Source of the DNA: CBIFVZ01 sp966185765
GTDB taxonomy: Bacteria > Pseudomonadota > Gammaproteobacteria > Enterobacterales > Enterobacteriaceae
Reading direction: 5' to 3'
Length of the DNA: 64,000 nucleotides
Assembly (NCBI GenBank): GCA_966185765.1
Contig: CBIFVZ010000001.1
Coordinates: 124,001 to 188,000, forward strand
A program made the translations under genes and the position numbers. Position 1 is the stretch's first letter, and each line of letters opens with the position of its first letter. The notes below the pieces were generated by a model. That model was not told the origin of the DNA. It was given only the letters and a program-made list of their open reading frames with translations, and did not search any database. This document shows positions 18,273 to 27,019 of this stretch, piece by piece.

Positions 18273-19187
18273 ATGGATACACTCTCACTGACCATTAGCC
18301 AGGAACAAAATAGCGACACCGCCAATCTTGCGGATCTGCCGCTACCGGTTATGCTGGCGCTACTTAATCAACACGATGCCTACGTTGCGCAGGCAATTAG
18401 CCAGGTTTTGCCTCAGGTTGAAGCTGCCGTACGCCTGATTACGACACAGATGAAAAAGGGCGGTCGGCTCTTCTATGTCGGGGCGGGAACGAGCGGACGC
18501 CTGGGGGTGCTGGACGCCGCTGAATGTCCACCCACTTTTGGCACCGATCCTGAGCTAATTCAGGCAGTGATCGCAGGTGGCCTGCGTGCCATGTTACGCG
18601 CCGTCGAAAACGTTGAAGACGATCGCTACGCCGCGGTAGAGGCTCTGCGCAGCCGGGATCTGGCGGCCGAGGATGTCGTGCTGGGCATTGCCGCCAGCGG
18701 TCGCACGCCATTTGTGCTGGCCGCTCTCAACTATGCCCGCGAGGTGGGGGCCAAAACCATCGCCCTGACCACCCGGGGGATAAGCGCTATTTCACAACAG
18801 GCTGATGTCGCTATCGCGCCGGACGTGGGCGCCGAGGTGCTCTGCGGTTCAACCCGCCTGAAGAGCGGTTCAGCACAAAAGATGCTACTCGGAATGATAA
18901 GTACCGCCGTTATGACGCAGCTTGGGAAGGTGCACGGTAACTTTATGATCGACGTGAAGGCGTCTAATGAAAAGCTTTACCGCCGCGCGGAATATATGGT
19001 GCAACAGATTTGCGCTATCGATGAGCCGAGCGCCAGAGCGCTACTGAAGACGGTTAAATACAATGTACGGGCAGCGGTGTTACGCCAGATGCTTAATCTG
19101 ACGCCTGAAGAAGCACTAACTCGAGCCGCAGAGCCATTTCGTACATTGACATCACAGCTGGGGGACGGAGGGGCACATGGCGAATAA
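18273..19187 (+). CDS. murQ: N-acetylmuramic acid 6-phosphate etherase
   Basis: 304 residues, standard length. It cleaves the lactyl ether of MurNAc-6-phosphate to give GlcNAc-6-phosphate and D-lactate in the cytosol, during recycling or uptake of peptidoglycan sugar. Signatures: YVGAGTSGRLGVLDAAECPP (SIS substrate loop with the catalytic Glu) near residue 64, AASGRTPFV near 146, and CGSTRLKSGSAQKMLLGM near 200. It overlaps the next gene by 11 nt and leads an operon with a PTS permease and an RpiR-type regulator, the classical MurNAc utilisation set. Confidence 0.93.
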   Translation: MDTLSLTISQEQNSDTANLADLPLPVMLALLNQHDAYVAQAISQVLPQVEAAVRLITTQMKKGGRLFYVGAGTSGRLGVLDAAECPPTFGTDPELIQAVIAGGLRAMLRAVENVEDDRYAAVEALRSRDLAAEDVVLGIAASGRTPFVLAALNYAREVGAKTIALTTRGISAISQQADVAIAPDVGAEVLCGSTRLKSGSAQKMLLGMISTAVMTQLGKVHGNFMIDVKASNEKLYRRAEYMVQQICAIDEPSARALLKTVKYNVRAAVLRQMLNLTPEEALTRAAEPFRTLTSQLGDGGAHGE

Positions 19188-20529
19188 GATAGCGCATCTG
19201 GAAGCGGTGGCGGATGCCATTGAGCGGAATATTGGCGGTTTTGGCAACGTAGTTACACTGACGAACTGTATGACCCGGGTACGCATCGTGCTGGTCGATC
19301 GCTCGCAGTTTAATGCCGACGCGCTGCGTAAAACCGAAGGTGTAAAAGGCGTGGTGGATGCAGGTGAGCAGTTTCAGATTATTGTGGGGATGGGTACAGC
19401 GGCTAGGATCGCGGGAATACTCAACAACAGGCGGGACGGCTCACACTCTACCCCGACGGCGTCAGCAGAGGGAAAACCTTTCTCTGTACGTAGGGCGTTT
19501 AACACTCTGGCGGCGATTTTTGTTCCGACCATCCCGGCGCTGATTGGCTGTGGCCTTATCCTGGGATTGATTAACGTCGTAAAACTGGTGTTTCCGGCTC
19601 TGGCGACCAGCCATCAGGAGTTGTTCACACTTTTCACTGTCATCGGTAAAGCGGTTTTTGCCGTGTTGGCCGTTATGATTGGCATGAACACCGCAAAAGA
19701 GCTTAATGGCTCCCCGGCAATTGGCGCGGTGATGGCGGCGATCCTTACCGCGCCGGAGCTTGCAGGTATTAAGCTGTTCGGTTTTAACCTGACCCCTGGC
19801 GGCGGCGGCATTTTTGCGGTGCTGCTGGTATGTGTGTTTGCAGCGAAGTTCGAACTCTGGTTTCGAGGCTGGTGCAAAGAGAGCCTTGATCTCATCCTGA
19901 CGCCGATGGTGACAATTCTGGTCTCTTCTCTGGTAGCGCTGCTGATTCTGCAGCCTGCAGCGCATGCGGTCAATCTCTGGCTGGGTGATCTGGTTTCGCT
20001 GACGCTACTCAACAACTCTGCGGCGTCGGTGATTGTCGGCGCGGTACTGGGAGGTGGGTTCCTGTTCCTGCTGCTTACTGGGTTGCACCAGGGACTGATC
20101 CCGGTTCACGCCCAGATCCTCGACACCTTTGGTCTCAACTATCTGTTTCCCATTCTGGCGATGGGCGGTATGGGGCAGGTGGGGGCTGCCGCTTACGTCT
20201 ATCTCAAGACGAAGAATCCACGCCTGAAAAAAACTATCGCGGGAGCACTGCCGGTGGGGATTATTGGCGTCGGTGAACCGCTGTTGTTTGGCGTATCGCT
20301 GCCACTGGGTAAACCTTTTATCGCAGGCTGCATCGGCGGCGCTGCAGGGGGCGCTGTTATTGCGGCCTGCAAGGTTGGTATCATTATCCCGTTTGGTACG
20401 GCTGGGCTGTCTTTGCTGCCGCTGGTGGGACCTGGTCAGATCCTGTCCTTCCTGTTGGCAGTAGGCTGCGCCTGGGTCGTCGGTTTTATCGCAGCAATGC
20501 TGCTGGGTTTTACCGATCCCACAGAGTAA
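19177..20529 (+). CDS. murP: PTS glucose/sucrose-family EIIBC, probable MurNAc permease
   Basis: 450 residues. The N-terminal EIIB domain has the phosphocysteine in LTNCMTRVRI (residue 31); after a linker of about 25 residues the EIIC domain spans the membrane roughly ten times, with the GVGEPLLFGVSLPLGKP substrate motif near 365. There is no EIIA domain, so phosphate must come from EIIA-Glc (Crr), as for E. coli MurP. Translational overlap with murQ supports MurNAc (or a MurNAc-like sugar) as substrate. It is about 24 residues shorter than I recall for MurP, so the symbol is functional inference. Confidence 0.82.
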   Translation: MANKIAHLEAVADAIERNIGGFGNVVTLTNCMTRVRIVLVDRSQFNADALRKTEGVKGVVDAGEQFQIIVGMGTAARIAGILNNRRDGSHSTPTASAEGKPFSVRRAFNTLAAIFVPTIPALIGCGLILGLINVVKLVFPALATSHQELFTLFTVIGKAVFAVLAVMIGMNTAKELNGSPAIGAVMAAILTAPELAGIKLFGFNLTPGGGGIFAVLLVCVFAAKFELWFRGWCKESLDLILTPMVTILVSSLVALLILQPAAHAVNLWLGDLVSLTLLNNSAASVIVGAVLGGGFLFLLLTGLHQGLIPVHAQILDTFGLNYLFPILAMGGMGQVGAAAYVYLKTKNPRLKKTIAGALPVGIIGVGEPLLFGVSLPLGKPFIAGCIGGAAGGAVIAACKVGIIIPFGTAGLSLLPLVGPGQILSFLLAVGCAWVVGFIAAMLLGFTDPTE

Positions 20530-20541
20530 TTCGGAATATTT

Positions 20542-21393
20542 ATGGAAACGATTATCAGTAAAATCAAATCCCTGGTGCACACCGGCAAGCACGGCGAGCG
20601 GGCGATATCGAATTTTATCATTGCCCAGGAGTTTGACCTCTCAACCATGAGTGCCACGCGCGTGGCAAAAACGCTGGGCATCAGCGACTCGACCGTGATT
20701 CGCTACGCCAGGATGTTGGGCTGCAGTGGTTTTCCCGACCTGAAGCTACAGTTAGCCGCAGCAAAGCCATACAGCGCAGCAATCAGGCAGGAGATCTATG
20801 AGGGGATTGATGCCGATGATAACACCGCACAAATCGTGGCGAAATCGAAGCGGCTTTTTACCAGTAAGATTGAGCAGTCACTGGACCTGATTGAACCTCA
20901 AGTGATAGACAGCTGTGCGCAACTGCTGCTTAGCGCCCGCAGGATTGTACTGGTGGGGATAGGCTCCTCCGCGTTGATTGCGCTGGATATTAATCACAAG
21001 CTTATTCGCTGCGGCCTGAACGTACTGTTCAACTATGACTATCACACTCAACTGGTGCAGGCATCGCTGCTCGGTCCCGACGATGTGCTGCTGGCCGTCT
21101 CGGCTCGGGGGGAGAGCGAAGAAGTGATAGAGGCACTGACCCTTGCCCGCAACGGCGGCGCGAAGACTATCGTCCTGACGCGCTATGGCAAAAACAGAGC
21201 CAGCGCGCTGGCGGAACACGTTATCGCCTACAGCTACACCGAAGCCCACGAGAAGTTGGGCATGGTGACGCCGCAGATTTTACAGATGATTGCCTTCGAT
21301 GTGCTGTTTTTCAAAATCAACGGACTGATATCTCATGACAGTATGAGTACCGCCATGAGCACGGTAGACAGGCACCAGAAAAAGCGAGGTTAA
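20542..21393 (+). CDS. MurR/RpiR-family transcriptional regulator
   Basis: 283 residues, 12 nt after the PTS gene. It has an N-terminal RpiR helix-turn-helix (MSATRVAKTLGISDSTVIRYARMLG near residue 35-58, broken here only by family-typical residues) and a C-terminal SIS domain (IVLVGIGSSALIALD near 134, AVSARGESEEVIEALT near 185). Such regulators sense phosphosugars; MurR of E. coli responds to MurNAc-6-phosphate. In E. coli murR is divergent from murQ, whereas here the regulator is the last gene of the operon. The dyad at 18220-18246 is the likely operator. Confidence 0.87.
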   Translation: METIISKIKSLVHTGKHGERAISNFIIAQEFDLSTMSATRVAKTLGISDSTVIRYARMLGCSGFPDLKLQLAAAKPYSAAIRQEIYEGIDADDNTAQIVAKSKRLFTSKIEQSLDLIEPQVIDSCAQLLLSARRIVLVGIGSSALIALDINHKLIRCGLNVLFNYDYHTQLVQASLLGPDDVLLAVSARGESEEVIEALTLARNGGAKTIVLTRYGKNRASALAEHVIAYSYTEAHEKLGMVTPQILQMIAFDVLFFKINGLISHDSMSTAMSTVDRHQKKRG

Positions 21394-21640
21394 TGATAAA
21401 AAATGGGCTGTATTTAAGCGTGCCCCTGTTGCTCACGGTGGGTGTCTGACAGGTAAAAATACCGCCCAACGGTATTCATTCGCCGCTGGATACCATCCAG
21501 AAGAGCCTACAGACAAGATTCAGCGCACTGGCGAACCTTTGATTCCTTGCATGCGAAATGTGTTTGATGACGTAAAGCATAGTAGCCACAGGGTATGCGT
21601 AGTTCTGAAAGCACAAATCACGACGGTAAAAGAAGCCCTG

Positions 21641-21988
21641 ATGAAGATTTCCCGTCTCGGAGAAGCGCCAGATTACCGCTTCTCACTGGCAAATGAACGT
21701 ACTTTTCTGGCATGGATCCGCACCGCACTTGGGTTTCTTGCTGCGGGGCTGGGGTTAAACCAACTGGCTCCTGACATAGCCAACCCAGTTATTCGTGATT
21801 TGCTGGCGCTGTCACTATGTCTGTTAGCGGGTGGTCTGGCGATTTTTAGTTATCTGCGCTGGCTATGTAATGAGAAGGCTATGCGGCTAAAAGAGGATCT
21901 GCCCTATACCCACAGTCTGTTGATAATAAGCCTGATTATGACGATCGTGGCGATGACTCTGATGATGCTGGTGCTGTATGCCGGATAA
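21641..21988 (+). CDS. yidH: YidH, DUF202 inner-membrane protein
   Basis: From ATG 21641 it is 115 residues, the E. coli YidH length, starting MKISRLGEAPDYRFSLANER. The ERTFLAWIRTALGFLAAG signature of DUF202 is followed by three membrane segments. An ATG at 21539 would add 34 residues without homology support. The function of DUF202 proteins is poorly defined. The stop overlaps the start of a yidG remnant, so a yidHG pair once existed here, in a position different from E. coli. Confidence 0.9.
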   Translation: MKISRLGEAPDYRFSLANERTFLAWIRTALGFLAAGLGLNQLAPDIANPVIRDLLALSLCLLAGGLAIFSYLRWLCNEKAMRLKEDLPYTHSLLIISLIMTIVAMTLMMLVLYAG

Positions 21989-22055
21989 TCGCAAGACTTG
22001 CTGTATCGCCAATGCAGGGCTTCAACCGCAACGGACATCACTGGACGGGTTTTGA
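21978..22055 (+). pseudogene. yidG: yidG remnant (first 25 codons)
   Basis: An ATG overlapping the yidH stop opens a frame reading MPDNRKTCCIANAGLQPQRT, then SLDGF and a stop. It closely resembles the start of E. coli YidG (MPDSRKARRIADPGLQPERTSLAWFRT as remembered, split here only for comparison of its first residues). The frame ends where the DUF202 ERTSLAWFRT signature should be completed, and no continuation is visible downstream, so the gene was truncated by deletion. Confidence 0.75.
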
Positions 22056-22404
22056 ACCCTCAGGGGTGCAGCACAGGGACACAATCGTTCGACTTCTGAG
22101 TTACTGGTATCTGCATGGCTGGAATAGCTTGTTGGTTCCCCCTGACTAAGGAGCCAGCTCTTCGTTCAACGCTGCCCACCGTGCCAGCCTGGGAAACAGG
22201 CTTAGCGCTGGCTATTCTGCGTTTTTCCAGAAGGACCCCGTTAACAGCCCCTGGTCTTAGAGGTGAGCAGGACTTCAGAGCGGGGGAGTAGCCTTTGGGT
22301 AACTGGCTCAGAGAGCTTGAGGGTCAGCGTTGATGTTGTCATGGCACCATTCTTTCCCGGAATAGTACGTATCAGAAATGAATTTCCAGATGGTGCGCGA
22401 GACA
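22056..22404. other. intergenic stretch after yidG remnant
   Basis: About 350 bp with no recognisable gene. Reading frames here are short and lack ribosome binding sites. It probably includes scar sequence from the deletion that removed most of yidG. Confidence 0.4.
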
Positions 22405-22428
22405 TAAAAAAGCCACCCGAAAGTGGCT
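22405..22428 (-). terminator. rho-independent terminator of the DUF1471 gene
   Basis: On the minus strand AGCCAC, a six-base loop TTTCGG and GTGGCT are followed by a run of six T. It lies 20 bp after the stop of the YhcN-type gene. Confidence 0.85.
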
Positions 22429-22447
22429 TGTTACAGAGCAAAATAAA

Positions 22448-22738
22448 TTACTTATCTGCTTTTTTATACACTTCTGCAACGGCTTCGAAGTTCGGGCCGT
22501 GCTCACGTGCTGCAATTATTCTGTAGTACTCGCCGCCTTTCTCATCAGCAAGTTTAGACAGTTGGTCGTGCAGATCGCTCGGGGAAGAGATTGCACCGCC
22601 AGAAGCGGACACATTCACATTACCCAGAGAGGTCAGTTTAAAGTGGTCTGCTTCGTCTTTAGAGATTTGAGTAGCAGCTACCGCGCCAAAGGAAACGGCA
22701 GACATTAAAATTGATGCAATTAAGGCTGTTTTTTTCAT
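22448..22738 (-). CDS. DUF1471 (YhcN/BhsA-type) periplasmic protein
   Basis: From ATG 22738 the protein has 96 residues: a Sec signal peptide (MKKTALIASILMSAVSFGAVA, cleaved after AVA-A) and a single YhcN/DUF1471 domain with the typical YYRIIAAREHGPNFEAVAEV ending. An upstream in-frame ATG at 22915 would disrupt the signal peptide. Members of this enterobacterial family (BhsA, McbA, YhcN, YdgH) are small stress-induced envelope proteins. The specific paralogue cannot be named. It is transcribed away from pcaQ and ends at a strong terminator. Confidence 0.88.
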   Translation of the reverse strand: MKKTALIASILMSAVSFGAVAATQISKDEADHFKLTSLGNVNVSASGGAISSPSDLHDQLSKLADEKGGEYYRIIAAREHGPNFEAVAEVYKKADK

Positions 22739-22961
22739 CACTGAAGCATCCTTGTGAGGTCTTGAAAGAATAGGGTCACGCGGACCGTCACCAAAAGTGT
22801 AGTCGGCATGGTACAAAATGCTATGCAATAACGTACAGATTTTAATCCTTTGATTTGGCGGACGTAACAAGTAATTAGAGCAAAGTTTCTTTTTTTCTAA
22901 CGCGCCCACATTCATTGCATTTTTATGATTAAAAACGCCTGCGTCATCACCTTATTTACTG

Positions 22962-23885
22962 TCATCCAGGCATTGATTTGCGGATACAGGCCAGTAGCGA
23001 CAGCGCGCCGTGGGATAAGGGGCTGTCCACACGGGTGAGAATACCAATAGGTTCGCCTGCGCCCTGGGTTTCGACAGGTAACGCGCACAGCGTACCCTGG
23101 CGTAAATCCTCTTTTACTGCCCCTGATGGCACAAACCACACATAGTGATAATCCACTGTTAACTGGCGCGACAGCGAGGCCGACAGCGTTTCAATACAGG
23201 TTGTGGGTAATTTACAGCCCTGACTGGCCAGCAGCGTTTCAGCATTCTGGCGTGGCACAGTACCTTTAGGCGAGACCACGACCGGCCATTCCATAATCTG
23301 ACTCAGCGTGACGGTTCCTGACAGCAGCGGATGGTCGGGGCGTACCACCAGCTTAAGTGATTCCAGAAACAGCAGTTCATAACTCAGTCCGGTCATCAGC
23401 TCCGGGTCTGACATGCGCCCAATACCCAGGTCAATCTCGCCGGATTTTAATCCGGCCAGCAACATGGTGTTATTCATGGTTGCGACCTGCAACGTTACCC
23501 CACTCTGGTTTGCGTGGAACTGCCCTATAGCCAGAGGCAGAATGCCGAGCGCGGCAGTAGGCAGGGCGCCCACGCGTACTACATCGGCCGCCTGACCATC
23601 GCGGTGGCTTAGCGACAGTGCGGCGTGGTTCAGCGCATCCAGCACCCTTACCGCGTGGATAAGAAACTGTTCGCCGGTGAGCGTGAGTTGTGCGCCAAGC
23701 CGCCCACGCTCAAACAGGCGTGTGCCGGTAAGTTGTTCGAGTTCATTGAGCGTTTTGGAGAGCGCAGGCTGGCTCAGGTTGAGCGTTTCAGCCGCGCGCC
23801 CCAGGGTTCCCTGCTGAGCGACGGCGACAAACGTGTGGAGGTGGCGTAAACGGATACGCTGGCTGAAGAGAGTATTTTTTTTCAT
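22962..23885 (-). CDS. pcaQ: LysR-type regulator of protocatechuate catabolism
   Basis: 307 residues from ATG 23885 (the in-frame ATG at 23912 adds nine residues). It has an N-terminal winged HTH (IRLRHLHTFVAVAQQGTLGRAAETL ... LSQPALSKTLNELE, quoted in parts) and a LysR substrate domain whose AADVVRVGALPTAA segment is typical of PcaQ/GbpR. The PcaQ branch activates pcaHG in response to beta-carboxy-cis,cis-muconate or similar. It lies upstream-adjacent on the same strand as, and downstream of, pcaHG, with 136 bp between. Confidence 0.85.
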   Translation of the reverse strand: MKKNTLFSQRIRLRHLHTFVAVAQQGTLGRAAETLNLSQPALSKTLNELEQLTGTRLFERGRLGAQLTLTGEQFLIHAVRVLDALNHAALSLSHRDGQAADVVRVGALPTAALGILPLAIGQFHANQSGVTLQVATMNNTMLLAGLKSGEIDLGIGRMSDPELMTGLSYELLFLESLKLVVRPDHPLLSGTVTLSQIMEWPVVVSPKGTVPRQNAETLLASQGCKLPTTCIETLSASLSRQLTVDYHYVWFVPSGAVKEDLRQGTLCALPVETQGAGEPIGILTRVDSPLSHGALSLLACIRKSMPG

Positions 23886-24021
23886 AACGAATGGTAAAAA
23901 CAGCGGGTACAAGGAGACAAGCTAACTTACTCAAATTTGATAACCTTGTTGCAAAATAAAATTAACATTGCCAACCGTTCGTTATGACTTCTGCCCGCAG
24001 GAAGCGGGCAGGGGGAGTGTC

Positions 24022-24645
24022 TCAGAGATCGAAAAACACGGTTTCATCGGCACCCTGAAGGATAATATCGAAGGTATACACCACATCAGCGCCGCGAGTT
24101 GAACGCTTGCCAATCAGGGTTTTACGGCGCACTTCCCATTCAATCAGGTTCAACACGGGGTCTTTCGCGTTAGCTTCTGTCTCATCATCAAAATACATGC
24201 GTGTATTCAGACCGAGGTTAATACCGCGTGCCACAATCCACAGATTGATGTGCGGTGCCATCAGCCGACCATCGCGCCCTGTTACTGCGCCGGGCTTGAT
24301 GGTATCAAAGCGCCATACTCCGCTCTCAAAATCTGAACAGGTACGTCCCCAGCCGCGAAAATCCGGGTCGTACGGTTTGTCTTCCTGCCTGTCATCCGGG
24401 TGGTTATAACGCCCGGCGGCGTTGGCCTGCCAGATCTCCAGCAGCACATCGCGCACCGGTGTACCAGAGCCGTCGAGCACGCGGCCTTCAATAATAATGC
24501 GCTCACCGCGAGTGCGCTCGTTGGTCAGCACGTGACCAAAATTGTTCTCAAAAATCTGAAACCCGGCAGCATGGGGCGCAAGCCCGATGTGTACATAAGG
24601 TCCGGCGGTTTGCGAGGCGGTTTCTGGTAAGTAATCTTTCATCAT
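24022..24645 (-). CDS. pcaG: protocatechuate 3,4-dioxygenase, alpha subunit
   Basis: 207 residues. The alpha subunit of the intradiol dioxygenase that opens protocatechuate to 3-carboxy-cis,cis-muconate. It begins LPETASQTAGPYVHIGL, has EIWQANAAGRYNHP (the beta-subunit Tyr ligand region) and APHINLWIVARG, where the alpha chain lacks the two iron His ligands. Its start overlaps the pcaH stop by 4 nt, giving equimolar expression. No other pca genes (pcaB, C, D, I, J, F) occur in the window. Confidence 0.94.
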   Translation of the reverse strand: MMKDYLPETASQTAGPYVHIGLAPHAAGFQIFENNFGHVLTNERTRGERIIIEGRVLDGSGTPVRDVLLEIWQANAAGRYNHPDDRQEDKPYDPDFRGWGRTCSDFESGVWRFDTIKPGAVTGRDGRLMAPHINLWIVARGINLGLNTRMYFDDETEANAKDPVLNLIEWEVRRKTLIGKRSTRGADVVYTFDIILQGADETVFFDL

Positions 24646-25379
24646 GCGCCTCCCTGAGTACGGTTTTCAAACAGCGTTGCGCGGTGACCACGCAGCACCA
24701 GGTCGAAGCGATAAGCCAGGCAGTCCAGCGGTACGGCGGCACGCATATCCAGTTCGGCAATCAATGTTCGCACCGCATCATCACTGCCGAGCGTCTTCAC
24801 AATGGGGCACAGCTTAATCAGTGGATCGCCTTCAAAGTACATCTGGGTAATAAGGCGCTGGGCAAACGCCTCACCGAACAATGAAAAATGGATATGCGCC
24901 GGGCGCCAGTCGCTGACCTGGTTACGCCAGGGGTAGGGACCAGGCTTAATGGTGCGAAAGAAATAGTAGCCGTTTTCATCCGTCAGCACGCGCCCACAGC
25001 CGCCAAAATTCGGGTCAATGGGAGCCAGATACTGGTCTTTTTTATGGCGATAACGGCCTCCGGCGTTAGCCTGCCACACTTCCACCAGCGCGTTTTTGAG
25101 CGGGCGGCCAAAGCCGTCACGCACGTAGCCATGCACAATAATACGCTCGCCAATGGGCAGACCGTCTTTGGCGTAATTCATGATCAGATCGTTATCAAGT
25201 GCGCCAAGATCTTTCTCACCAAAAACCGGGCCGGTAATCTCAGAAAGCGAGTTTTGCAAAGAGATGAGCGCGTTGCGCGGCGAACGCAGCACGCTGGTTT
25301 TGTAGCCTGGGGCATAGGCTGGCGGGTGATCGCTGTAGTTGCGATGTACCACCTCGCGGGCAGACCATTTCTCATTCAT
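24642..25379 (-). CDS. pcaH: protocatechuate 3,4-dioxygenase, beta subunit
   Basis: 245 residues, catalytic subunit. The four Fe(III) ligands are all visible: Tyr110 (ANAGGRYRHK), Tyr149 (KPGPYPWRN), His162 and His164 (RPAHIHFSLFG). Ring cleavage occurs between the two hydroxyl-bearing carbons with O2. The N-terminal region carries the usual HPPAYAPGYKTSVLRSP segment. It is the first gene of the pcaHG operon; about 250 bp separate it from the divergent ydcJ, and a PcaQ-binding dyad would be expected there, though I did not identify one. Confidence 0.95.
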   Translation of the reverse strand: MNEKWSAREVVHRNYSDHPPAYAPGYKTSVLRSPRNALISLQNSLSEITGPVFGEKDLGALDNDLIMNYAKDGLPIGERIIVHGYVRDGFGRPLKNALVEVWQANAGGRYRHKKDQYLAPIDPNFGGCGRVLTDENGYYFFRTIKPGPYPWRNQVSDWRPAHIHFSLFGEAFAQRLITQMYFEGDPLIKLCPIVKTLGSDDAVRTLIAELDMRAAVPLDCLAYRFDLVLRGHRATLFENRTQGGA

Positions 25380-25633
25380 AACTGACTCCAGTGTAAGTTG
25401 CAGGGGGCGTTGTTATTCTCATAATCCGCCAGGGTCAGTCTCGGTAAATAATTTGTTAATTTAAAGTGAAATTAAGCGTTGTTTTCTATAACGCTTTGTT
25501 ATGAAAGCAGGATGTAAAGAAGATCACAAAATGCAAATTCTTCTCCTGCGCGCCTGGCGTCGAACTACGCTTTTCAGTGACATATCCGGCAAAAAAACGG
25601 ACGAACTTCACAAAACACTGAGGGCGCGGCGGT

Positions 25634-26977
25634 ATGAAGAATAACGTTGTGGCAGATGACATTCGGGAGCTATTTTCTCAGGCGATGTCGGAGATGTATC
25701 AGCAAGAAGTCCCGCAGTATGGCACGCTGCTGGAGCTGGTGGCGGATGTGAACCTGAGCGTGCTGGAAAAATCCCCGAAGCTGCATGAGCAGCTGGCAAA
25801 TGCGGGGGAACTGGCGCGATTAAACGTAGAACGCCACGGCGCTATTCGCGTGGGTACGGCGCAAGAGCTGTCAACGCTCAGGCGCATTTTTGCCATTATG
25901 GGAATGCACCCGGTGGGCTATTACGATTTATCGCAAGCCGGTGTGCCAGTGCATTCCACGGCGTTTCGTCCCATTGACGAGGCGGCACTGGCACGCAATC
26001 CATTCCGACTGTTTACCTCGCTGCTGCGCCCGGAACTGATTGAAGATACGGTACTGCGCCAGCAGGCGCTGGATATCCTGGCGCAGCGCGATATCTTCAC
26101 TGCGCGCTGTCGCGAGTTGCTCGCGCTGCATGAGCAACAGCAGGGCTTCAGCCCACAACTGGCGCAGGAATTTGTCAGCGAGGTACTGGAAACCTTTCGC
26201 TGGCACAGCCACGCGACGGTTGATGCCACCACATATAACGCGCTGAACCAGGCGCACAGGCTGGTGGCTGATGTGGTGTGTTTTCGCGGCTGCCACATTA
26301 ACCATCTCACACCGCGCACGCTGGATATTGACCATGTACAGGCCATGATGCCGGAATGCGGCATCACCCCTAAAGCGGTGATAGAAGGGCCGCCGCGACG
26401 TGAGCATCCTATTCTTTTGCGCCAGACCAGTTTTCGGGCGCTGGAAGAGCAGATTATTTTTAGCGGCGACAGCCCTGGCACCCACACCGCACGCTTTGGG
26501 GAGATTGAACAGCGTGGTATGGCGCTGACACCCAAAGGCCGGGCGCTGTATGACCGGTTGCTGTTTGAGGCAGGCATCGGTGAGGATAACCTGAGCCATC
26601 AGCTGCATCTGCAGGACGTCTTCCAGCCATTCCCGGATGATGAGCGCGAAATAATGCGCCAGCAACTTGGCTACTTTCGCTACCGTCTCACGCCTGCGGG
26701 TGAGGGGCATCGTCAGGCTATTCGACCAGGTGACGATCCCTGGCACCTGATTGAGCGCGGCTGGCTGGAGGCGCATCCGATTACCTATGAAGATTTTCTG
26801 CCAGTGAGCGCCGCGGGCATTTTCCAGTCCAATCTTGGTGACCAGACGAAGACGCTCAGCGCAGGACACGCCAGTCGTGAAAGTTTTATAGCTGCGCTGG
26901 GTTGCCCGCCGCTTGATGAGTTTGCGCTTTATCAGGAAGCCGAGAATCGTAGTAAACGACGTTGCGGTCTTCTGTAA
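25634..26977 (+). CDS. ydcJ: YdcJ/HglS, VOC-fold 2-oxoadipate dioxygenase/decarboxylase family
   Basis: 447 residues, the length of E. coli YdcJ (DUF1338). Pseudomonas putida HglS of this family converts 2-oxoadipate to 2-hydroxyglutarate in D-lysine catabolism using one metal and O2. Candidate metal ligands include His68 (NVERHGAIRVGTA) and the CFRGCHINHLTPR segment. In E. coli ydcJ neighbours opgD; here a carboxylesterase gene and the whole CRISPR-Cas locus lie between them. The enteric substrate is not established. Confidence 0.92.
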   Translation: MKNNVVADDIRELFSQAMSEMYQQEVPQYGTLLELVADVNLSVLEKSPKLHEQLANAGELARLNVERHGAIRVGTAQELSTLRRIFAIMGMHPVGYYDLSQAGVPVHSTAFRPIDEAALARNPFRLFTSLLRPELIEDTVLRQQALDILAQRDIFTARCRELLALHEQQQGFSPQLAQEFVSEVLETFRWHSHATVDATTYNALNQAHRLVADVVCFRGCHINHLTPRTLDIDHVQAMMPECGITPKAVIEGPPRREHPILLRQTSFRALEEQIIFSGDSPGTHTARFGEIEQRGMALTPKGRALYDRLLFEAGIGEDNLSHQLHLQDVFQPFPDDEREIMRQQLGYFRYRLTPAGEGHRQAIRPGDDPWHLIERGWLEAHPITYEDFLPVSAAGIFQSNLGDQTKTLSAGHASRESFIAALGCPPLDEFALYQEAENRSKRRCGLL

Positions 26978-27019
26978 ACGCGGTAATCTGCGCGGATGCA
27001 TAAAATAAAGGACGGTAGT

